DNA from: an uncultured Lentisphaerota bacterium
Lineage (GTDB): Bacteria > Verrucomicrobiota > Kiritimatiellia > CAIQIC01
DNA length: 46,587 nt
Reading direction: 5' to 3'
Assembly: GCA_903896925.1 (NCBI GenBank)
Contig: CAITZM010000176.1
Span: forward strand, 1-46,587
Shown here one piece after another: positions 40,495-46,587 of the stretch (positions are counted from its first letter, which is position 1; the number at the start of each line of letters is the position of its first letter). The translations under genes were made by a program, and so were the position numbers. A model generated the notes under the pieces. The model was given only the letters and a program-made list of their open reading frames with translations. It was not told the origin of the DNA and made no database searches.

Positions 40495-41933
40495 ATCACC
40501 GGATGAATTTCCCCCCCGCCGCCGCGGCCCTCGCCCTCCTGCTGGCCGGCTGCGCCTCGGCGCCCGCGCCGGATTCGGCCTCCCGGCCGTGGACGCCGCC
40601 GAAACGCGCGCAAACATCGCTGCAGACGTGGCAGGTGCTGCGCGACCGTCATCCCGATCTGTCCAAGCCGCTGACGCTTGCGGAGCTGGCGGACATCGCC
40701 CTGAAGAACAACCCGGCGAGCAGCAAGGCGTGGCACGATGCGCGGATCGCGGCGGCGCAGGTGCAGCAGGCCAAAGGCTACTTCATGCCGACCGTCACCG
40801 CCGTGGGCAGCGTCAACCGGCAGAAGGTCAACTCCAGCGTGGATCAGCTGGATCAGGACTTTCTTGGTTATGGGCCGGGCTTGCAGCTCAACTATTTGAT
40901 CTTCAATTTCGGCGGCGGTCGCGAGGCGGCGGTGGAACAGGCGATGCAATCGGTCTATGCGGCCAACTATGCCTTCAACAGCGCGTTGCAAGGCGTGCTG
41001 CTCGCCGTCCAGAACGCCTACTTCGGACTGGTGAGCGCGCAGGCCGGCATCACCGCCGCGCAGACGCAGCTCAAGGATGCGCAGACGGCGCTCGAGTTCG
41101 CGAAGATGCGCCGCGACAACGGGGTGGGGCGCGAACTGGATGTGCTGCAGGCCCAGGCGCTGGCGGATCAGGCCGCGTTCCAGCTCGCCGGCGCGGAAGG
41201 CGCGGAGAAGCTGGCCCTGGCCGCGTTGACACAGGCGCTCGGCCTGCCGGCCGATGCGGCGGTGCAGATTGCCGCGCCCGCGCAGGAGCTGCCCGCGCCG
41301 TTGGACCCGGCGCGGCTGACGCGGCTGATTGACGCGGCGCTCGGCCGTCGTCCCGATATCGCGGCGATGCGTGCGCGCCTCAAGGCGAGCGAAGCGGCGA
41401 TCAAGGTGGCGGGCGCGCCGAACTGGCCGTCGCTCTACCTCACGGGCCATGCGACGCGCAATTATGCCGATGTGTGGACCGGCCAGTTCGTCGCCGAGAA
41501 GGATTGGAATTATGGCGCGGGCTTGAGCGTGCAATGGACGCTCTTCGACGGCATGCAGACGCGCTATGCGAAGAAAGGGGCGGAGGCCCAGGCGGAGTCC
41601 GTCCGCAGCCAGCTGCAGCAGGCGGAACTCGCGGCGAGCGCCGCGGTGTGGAGCGGGCACCAGAACTACCAGACGGCGCTGAAGAAGGTGCAGGCCGGCA
41701 CCGCGCTGCTCAAGAGCGCCCAAGCGGCCTATGACCTCGCGTTGGACAGCTACAAGGCCGGCCTCTTGAGCATTCTTGATCTCCTGACGGCGGAGGCGCA
41801 GCTTGCGCTCGCGCGCAGCCAGTCCATCGGCGCCCGGCAGGACGCCTTCACGGCGTTGGCGGCCCTCGCGTATGCCAGCGGCACGCTCGACAAGGAAAAC
41901 CTGGACGTACCCCCGGCGGATGGAAAACCCTAG
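40491..41933 (+). CDS. outer-membrane efflux lipoprotein (TolC/NodT-type)
   Basis: The 480-residue protein has a lipobox (LLLAGC, Cys21) and the duplicated TolC-type helical repeats: LTLAELADIALKNNPASSKA near residue 60 and the second repeat starting LGRRPDIAAMRARLKASEAAIKVA near 285. NYLIFNFGGGREAAVEQAM and SVQWTLFDGMQTRYAKKGA are characteristic strands and turns. It should form the outer-membrane channel of the efflux pump encoded downstream. The start overlaps marR by ATGA. The 88-bp gap to the fusion protein carries a hairpin. Confidence 0.93.
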   Translation: MNHRMNFPPAAAALALLLAGCASAPAPDSASRPWTPPKRAQTSLQTWQVLRDRHPDLSKPLTLAELADIALKNNPASSKAWHDARIAAAQVQQAKGYFMPTVTAVGSVNRQKVNSSVDQLDQDFLGYGPGLQLNYLIFNFGGGREAAVEQAMQSVYAANYAFNSALQGVLLAVQNAYFGLVSAQAGITAAQTQLKDAQTALEFAKMRRDNGVGRELDVLQAQALADQAAFQLAGAEGAEKLALAALTQALGLPADAAVQIAAPAQELPAPLDPARLTRLIDAALGRRPDIAAMRARLKASEAAIKVAGAPNWPSLYLTGHATRNYADVWTGQFVAEKDWNYGAGLSVQWTLFDGMQTRYAKKGAEAQAESVRSQLQQAELAASAAVWSGHQNYQTALKKVQAGTALLKSAQAAYDLALDSYKAGLLSILDLLTAEAQLALARSQSIGARQDAFTALAALAYASGTLDKENLDVPPADGKP

Positions 41934-41949
41934 ATAGCTGAACATCGAA

Positions 41950-41980
41950 CCCGGCTTCGCCAAGAAGCTTCGCCGGGCAA
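41950..41980. other. hairpin within the efflux operon
   Basis: In the 88-bp gap between the channel and fusion-protein genes, CCCGGC and GCCGGG close a stem around TTCGCCAAGAAGCTTC. The flanks carry GAACATCGAAC and GCGAACAGCGAA, similar to the repeat array at 2156-2582. No T-tract follows. Confidence 0.4.
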
Positions 41981-42021
41981 GCAACGAACCTTTAACAGCG
42001 AACAGCGAAGGACAGGAAAAT

Positions 42022-43176
42022 ATGAAGAGGATAACTTTTACAGCGACGACGCGCGGTGTGGTGGCGCTGGCCGCGGTGGCGGTCATGGCGGGTTGCGGCA
42101 AGCACGGCGCACCGCCTCCGAAGATGGCGTTCCCGGTCCGGATGACGCCGGCCATCCAGCAGGATGCGCCCGTGCTCATCAAGGCCTTTGGCACGACGAA
42201 GGAGCGGATGAGCGTGGACATCGTCCCGCAGGTCTCCGGCCAGCTGATGAAGACTTTCATCAAGGACGGTGCCGTGGTCACCAACGGGCAGACGCTCTTC
42301 CTGATCGACCCGCGTGACTACGCCGCGCGGGTCCAGCAGGCCGAGGCCGCGATCGCAGCCGACAAGGCGCAGTTCGAGCTCGCCCGCCTGACCGTGGAGC
42401 GCAACCAGCCGCTGCTGGAGAAGAAGCTGCTCTCCCCCGAGGATTTCGATACGATCAAGACCAAGCTCGCGGCGGCCACGGCCGCGCTCCAGGCCGACGA
42501 GGCCGCGCGCGCGCTGGCGCTGCTGAACCTCGAGCGGTGCACCATCACCGCGCCGCTCGCCGGCGTCTGCTCCGTGCGGTATGCCGATGACGGCAATCTG
42601 GTCGCAGCCGGTGCGACGCGGCTGGTGAACATCCGCAGCTACGATCCGCTCTTTGTGGATTTCGCCGTGTCGGAAGACTATCTCCCGCTCATCCGCAGCG
42701 CGCTGGCTGCCGGCCCGGTCAAGCTGGAGCTGCAGCCGCGCGGCGATACGAACAGCTACCCCGCCGTGCTGGATGTGATCGATAACGCCGTCAGCCCGCT
42801 GACCGGCACGATTCAGCTGCGCGGCTCGGCGGCGAACCCGGATCTGAAGTTGTGGGCGCAGCAATTTGTGACCGTGCGTGTCCAGGCTGGCGTGGTGCCC
42901 GGCGCGGTGCTGGTGCCCGAGGGCGCGGTGCAGTTCGGCAAGCAAGGGTCCTACCTCTTTGTCATCACCGACAAGAGCACCGCGGACCTGCGCGGCGTGC
43001 AGCTGGGCGTGCGCGTGGGCGACCTCGTGCAGGTGCTCAGCGGCGTGAAGGCCGGCGAGAACGTCGTCGTGCTCGGGCAGTTGATGCTGTTCCCCGGCGC
43101 GCCGGTGCTGGATGCCTCGAAGCCGCCGCCGGCCCCTGCGGCGCCGGAGAAGAAGGACGCGCCGGCCGGAAAATAG
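42022..43176 (+). CDS. RND efflux membrane fusion protein (periplasmic adaptor)
   Basis: A 384-residue lipoprotein (VMAGC, Cys25). It has the adaptor layout: beta-barrel and lipoyl halves near VDIVPQVSGQLMKTFIKDGAVVTNGQTLFLIDP (about 70-100), a helical hairpin with alternating coiled-coil helices (about 105-160), then TITAPLAGVCSVRYADDGNLV and the membrane-proximal domain ending in VLGQLMLFPGAPV. It bridges the inner-membrane RND pump and the outer-membrane channel. AGGA precedes the start. It is followed after 110 bp by the pump gene. Confidence 0.94.
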   Translation: MKRITFTATTRGVVALAAVAVMAGCGKHGAPPPKMAFPVRMTPAIQQDAPVLIKAFGTTKERMSVDIVPQVSGQLMKTFIKDGAVVTNGQTLFLIDPRDYAARVQQAEAAIAADKAQFELARLTVERNQPLLEKKLLSPEDFDTIKTKLAAATAALQADEAARALALLNLERCTITAPLAGVCSVRYADDGNLVAAGATRLVNIRSYDPLFVDFAVSEDYLPLIRSALAAGPVKLELQPRGDTNSYPAVLDVIDNAVSPLTGTIQLRGSAANPDLKLWAQQFVTVRVQAGVVPGAVLVPEGAVQFGKQGSYLFVITDKSTADLRGVQLGVRVGDLVQVLSGVKAGENVVVLGQLMLFPGAPVLDASKPPPAPAAPEKKDAPAGK

Positions 43177-43184
43177 GCGGAACG

Positions 43185-43263
43185 TTCCAAGGCGTGGAAC
43201 TGCGGAAGGCCTGCGGTTCCAAGGCTTGGAACATCAACGGAATTCTTTTCCAAGGTCTGGAAA
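43185..43263. repeat. three TTCCAAGG palindromes between adaptor and pump genes
   Basis: TTCCAAGGCGTGGAA (43185-43199), TTCCAAGGCTTGGAA (43217-43231) and TTTTCCAAGGTCTGGAAA (43246-43263) are spaced about 30-32 bp. The last matches, in reverse complement, the copy at 25403-25417 over 17 bp. Confidence 0.85.
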
Positions 43264-43286
43264 CAGTGTGAGAAACGGAGCGGAAC

Positions 43287-46200
43287 GTGACTTTTTCTGA
43301 AGTTTTTATTCGGCGCCCGATCGCGACGGTCCTGATGACGACCTTGATGGTTGTCGCCGGCGCCTGGGCCTACCTGCGCCTGCCGGTCAACAGCCTGCCG
43401 ACGGTGGATTATCCCGTGATCCAGGTGACGGTCTATTACCCCGGCGCCAGCCCGGCGACCATGGCCAGCGCGGTGGCGCTGCCGCTGGAAAACGAGTTCA
43501 CGCAGATCCCCGGCCTACAGTCGGTGATCTCCGACAACAAGCAGGGGGTCAGCACCATCAACCTGACCTTCAGCCTCAACCGCAGCGTGGACCTGGCCGC
43601 GCCGGACGTCCAGGCGGCGATCACCCGGGCGCAGAACAACCTGCCCAAGGACCTGCCCAGTCCGCCGACCTACAAGAAGTTCAACCCCTCGGACTCGCCG
43701 ATTTTCTACATCATGGTCTATTCCGACACGCTGACGCACGGCGACCTGTATGACTATGCCAGCCACGTGATCGCCCGCAAGATCAGCATGGTGGAAGGCG
43801 TGTCCCAGGTGCAGGTGTTCGGCGCGAAACGCGCCGTGCGCGTGCAGTTCAGTCCGGACAAGCTGGCGGCCTACCAGATCGGCGTCAACGAGCTGGCGGC
43901 GGCGCTGAGCACGGGCACGGTGAACATCCCCGGCGGCAGCCTGAATGGCACGAGCCGCACCTTCACCATCGAGCCGCAGGGGCAGTTGCGCACGGCCCGC
44001 GAGTACGAGGGCTTGATCGTGGCCTATCGGCAGAAGGCGCCGGTCTACCTGAGGGATGTGGCCCGCTGCGTGGACAGCGTGGCCAACGACCTGGTGGACA
44101 TCCGCTATTGCCGCGTCGGCGAAGCGGAGCACAACAAGTGCGTGGTCATGCCCATCTCGCGAGTCAGCGGGGCGAACACCGTCGAGGTGGCCGACAAGAT
44201 CTCCGCGGCGCTCGACGCGGCGGGTCGCGAGTTGCCCGGCTCGATCACGATGGTGAAGATGTTCAACGGCGCCGCCCCGATCCGCGAGTCGCTCAACGAC
44301 GTGCAGGTCACGGTGGTCATCGCCCTGATCATGGTGGTGCTCGTGATCTTCTTCTTCCTCGGGCGCATCCGCGAAACGATCATCCCCAGCATCGTGCTGC
44401 CGATCTCGCTGCTGGGCACGATGGTGCTGATGCTGCCGAGCCATTTCAATCTGGATACGCTTTCGCTGATGGGCATCATCCTGGCGGTCGGCTTCCTCGT
44501 GGACGATGCCATCGTGGTGCTGGAGAACACCGTCCGGCATCTGGAGGAGGGCAAGAAGCCCATCCCGGCGGCGCTGCAGAGCATGAAGGAGATCTCCTTC
44601 ACGGTCATCTCCACCAGCGCCGCGCTGATCATCGTCTTCATGCCGCTGGTCTTCATGAGCGGCGCGGTCGGCCGCAACCTGAGCGAGTTCGCGATGACCG
44701 TCATCTATGCGATCATCGTCTCCACCATCCTGGCGCTGACCCTGTCGCCGATGATGTGCGCCCATATTCTGCACCACGAGAAGGCCCCGAACGCTGTGCA
44801 ACGCTCGATCACGAACGGCATCGCGCGCCTGGTCCGCGGCTACGGCGTGGCCCTGCACTGGCAGCTCCGGCACAAGTGGATGGCCGTGGTCATCTGGGTC
44901 ATCTGCATCCTGGGCACGGGGGTCCTGTACTTCTTCCTGCCCGCGGCCTTCCTGCCGCCGGGCGACAGCAGCTTCATCATGGGCGCCATGATCATGCCGC
45001 AGGGCGCCTCGACGGAGCAGATCCAGGCCTTCCAGTCCAAGGCGGCGGCCATTGTCCGGCAGGATCCCGCCGTGATGCAGCTTGGCAACGTCACCGGCAT
45101 GTTCCCCGGCGCGGACCAGAGCATGGGCTTCCTCTTCATCCGGCTCAAGCCACCGAAAGAGCGGGCGCCCATCGAGCAGCTCGCGCAGAAATACATGGGC
45201 ATGCTCGCGCAGCTGCCCGACGGCCTCTGCGCCCTGCGCGCCATGCCCGTGCTCAAGATCAGCTCCGGCGCCGAGTCCACGGCGGCCGGCAGCGACTACG
45301 CCTATATGCTCACGGGCCTCGACCGCGACACGGTCTATGCGACCGCGCAGCAGCTCGAGCGCGAGATGCGCCAGATCCCCGGCATCATCCCCTTTGCCGT
45401 GCAGAACAGCGTCAAGCTCAACATGCCGCGCCTCAACGTGGCGATCGACCGCGACCGCGCCTCCGCGCTCGGCATCACCGCCGCCAACATCGAGCAGTCG
45501 CTCGCGCTGGCCTTCGCCGGCGGTTATGTGACCCAGTTCACCACCGACCAGGACCAGTACCAGGTCATCCCGGAGATCGAGAAGTCCAACCAGCGCCTGC
45601 CGGAGAACCTCGGACTGCTCTACCTGCGCTCGCCGCTCAACAATGCCCTCGTGCCGCTCAAGTCCATCGTCAACTGGACCGAGGAGGCCAGCCCGCAGAA
45701 TGTGCCGCACGCCAACCAGCACGAGGCCGCGACCATCTCGTTCAGCGCCTGGCCCGGCGTCCCGCTCGGCTACATCACCAAGGCCATCGAGGCGCGGGCC
45801 GAGAAGATCCTGCCGCCGACCGTCGAGGGCAAGTTCGTCGGCGACGCGCTCGAGTTCAAGAAGTCCATCGCGAGCCTCGGCATCCTGCTGCTGATCGCGA
45901 TCTTCCTCAAATACATCGTGCTCGGCATCCTCTACGAGAGCTTCATCCATCCGTTCACCATTCTCACCACCTTGCCGGTCGCGGTGTTCGGCGGTTTCCT
46001 GACGCTCTTCCTCTTCGGGAGCCAGTTGTCGCTGTACGCCTACATCGGGGTGTTCGTGCTCATCGGGTTGATCACCAAGAACGGCATTCTGATGGTGGAC
46101 TTTGCCCTGCAGCGCAAGGCCGAAGGCATGAACAGCTACGATGCCATTCACAACGCCTGCGTCGTCCGCTTCCGCCCGATCCTGATGACCGGCCTGTGCG

Positions 46201-46391
46201 CGATTCTCGGCACCATGCCCATCGCGCTCGGCTACGGTGCGGACTCCGAAAGCCGCAAGCCCCTCGGTCTCGTGGTCGTCGGCGGGATGATCTTCGCCCA
46301 GCTCATCACCCTGTTCGTCACCCCCGGCATCTACCTCTACATGGAAAAGATCCAGGCACGCTTCTTCAAGCAGCGCACCGATCTGGAATGA
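43287..46391 (+). CDS. RND multidrug efflux permease, MdtC-like (HAE1)
   Basis: The 1034-residue inner-membrane pump has the RND layout: an N-terminal helix (FIRRPIATVLMTTLMVVAGAW), a large periplasmic loop, helices 2-6, a second loop, helices 8-12. The proton-relay Asp pair is Asp406-Asp407 in GFLVDDAIVVLENTVRH. LPTVDYPVIQVTVYYPGASP and NLPKDLPSPPTYKKFNP resemble MdtB/MdtC rather than AcrB. It exports drugs or other hydrophobic compounds using the proton gradient, as the motor of the pump formed with the preceding genes. The start is a GTG with GGAG six bases upstream. Confidence 0.96.
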   Translation: MTFSEVFIRRPIATVLMTTLMVVAGAWAYLRLPVNSLPTVDYPVIQVTVYYPGASPATMASAVALPLENEFTQIPGLQSVISDNKQGVSTINLTFSLNRSVDLAAPDVQAAITRAQNNLPKDLPSPPTYKKFNPSDSPIFYIMVYSDTLTHGDLYDYASHVIARKISMVEGVSQVQVFGAKRAVRVQFSPDKLAAYQIGVNELAAALSTGTVNIPGGSLNGTSRTFTIEPQGQLRTAREYEGLIVAYRQKAPVYLRDVARCVDSVANDLVDIRYCRVGEAEHNKCVVMPISRVSGANTVEVADKISAALDAAGRELPGSITMVKMFNGAAPIRESLNDVQVTVVIALIMVVLVIFFFLGRIRETIIPSIVLPISLLGTMVLMLPSHFNLDTLSLMGIILAVGFLVDDAIVVLENTVRHLEEGKKPIPAALQSMKEISFTVISTSAALIIVFMPLVFMSGAVGRNLSEFAMTVIYAIIVSTILALTLSPMMCAHILHHEKAPNAVQRSITNGIARLVRGYGVALHWQLRHKWMAVVIWVICILGTGVLYFFLPAAFLPPGDSSFIMGAMIMPQGASTEQIQAFQSKAAAIVRQDPAVMQLGNVTGMFPGADQSMGFLFIRLKPPKERAPIEQLAQKYMGMLAQLPDGLCALRAMPVLKISSGAESTAAGSDYAYMLTGLDRDTVYATAQQLEREMRQIPGIIPFAVQNSVKLNMPRLNVAIDRDRASALGITAANIEQSLALAFAGGYVTQFTTDQDQYQVIPEIEKSNQRLPENLGLLYLRSPLNNALVPLKSIVNWTEEASPQNVPHANQHEAATISFSAWPGVPLGYITKAIEARAEKILPPTVEGKFVGDALEFKKSIASLGILLLIAIFLKYIVLGILYESFIHPFTILTTLPVAVFGGFLTLFLFGSQLSLYAYIGVFVLIGLITKNGILMVDFALQRKAEGMNSYDAIHNACVVRFRPILMTGLCAILGTMPIALGYGADSESRKPLGLVVVGGMIFAQLITLFVTPGIYLYMEKIQARFFKQRTDLE

Positions 46392-46461
46392 GCCGGGTAA
46401 CGCCGGCGCCTCCGGCGGGCAACGGTTTGCGGAGGCTGCCGGTTTGCAGGGCAAACGCATC

Positions 46462-46587
46462 TTAATTCTTTCGCTTGGTCCGGCAAGGCGCTGAGGTGGA
46501 GGGGCGGCTGGCGGCGGCGCGTTCGGTACGTGTGCGCTGCACGATAAGGTCGGCATACTGCTGGGTCAACGCGAGGAAGCGCCGATA
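46462..46587 (-). CDS. possible C-terminal end of a gene running off the window
   Basis: On the minus strand a frame is open from the window edge to a TAA at 46462-46464, encoding the last 41 residues of a protein (YRRFLALTQQYADLIVQ then a Ser/Thr/Arg/Lys-rich tail). A charged, low-complexity tail is common at protein ends, but 41 codons are too few to be sure. If real it is convergent with the pump gene. The 70 bp between holds a short GC stem. Confidence 0.35.
   Translation of the reverse strand, partial: YRRFLALTQQYADLIVQRTRTERAAASRPSTSAPCRTKRKN

Noticed and set aside
43515..46556. 1013-codon minus-strand frame opposite the RND pump
   Set aside because: Shadow of the pump gene; a run of His/Asp/Arg/Glu-rich sequence with no domain.

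Overview
The window is GC-rich DNA (roughly two thirds G+C by eye) from a Gram-negative-type bacterium with many lipoproteins, Sec-exported enzymes and a tripartite RND efflux pump. Several features point to the PVC superphylum, most likely Verrucomicrobiota/Kiritimatiellota. These are a pseudopilin with the H-X9-DG C-terminal signature, FHA and PEGA proteins, a YVTN-propeller/cytochrome c protein, secreted sugar-active enzymes, and long non-coding tracts of 'cacagattt' and 'gaacatcgaac' type repeats. This placement is inference; there is no rRNA or other decisive marker. I recognised no tRNA, rRNA, CRISPR array or intact transposase.

Layout. 1-216: a tandem 26-bp repeat and a possible promoter. 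217-1939 (+): infA, sppA and a small ABM-type monooxygenase. 1940-2893: no gene; a composite repeat array. 2894-8479: carbohydrate-related genes, namely a GH5 cellulase-like enzyme (-), an aldose-1-epimerase lipoprotein (+) ending in a strong terminator, and a secreted beta-helix/FG-GAP protein (-). 8641-12786 (+): a degenerate receiver protein coupled to a secreted helical-toroid protein, a small helix-hairpin-helix protein, and transketolase with promoter and terminator. 12995-21919 (-): nrdR with an unknown protein and a lipoprotein; a coupled FHA-PEGA pair; then esterase, alpha/alpha-barrel glycosidase, phosphodiesterase, GNAT and pseudopilin in close order. 22041-22135: a cloverleaf-like structured element in a divergent intergenic region. 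22210-25338 (+): a 1042-residue secreted orphan. 25448-30086 (-): a Rid/chorismatase-like protein coupled to a propeller-cytochrome c protein, then a secreted helical-toroid protein.

30211-36336 (+) is the most interesting part. An SH3 protein and an M48 lipoprotein protease are followed by three tightly packed genes: a CHASE2 class III adenylate cyclase, a metallo-beta-lactamase-fold hydrolase and an MscS channel fused to a cyclic-nucleotide-binding domain. Together they read as a possible self-contained cAMP circuit (synthesis, candidate turnover, gated channel). The cyclase and the binding domain both carry the residues expected for cAMP.

36507-39830 (-): metK with a clear terminator, and ptsI-ptsH without any enzyme II. 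40015-46391 (+): a MarR repressor coupled to an efflux system (TolC/NodT-type lipoprotein, membrane fusion protein, MdtC-like RND pump), with a candidate autoregulatory operator. The window ends inside a possible minus-strand gene.

A 15-bp palindromic element, TTCCAAGGNNTGGAA, recurs in intergenic regions in clusters of two or three and forms part of at least one terminator. Many neighbours overlap by an ATGA junction, which suggests widespread translational coupling.
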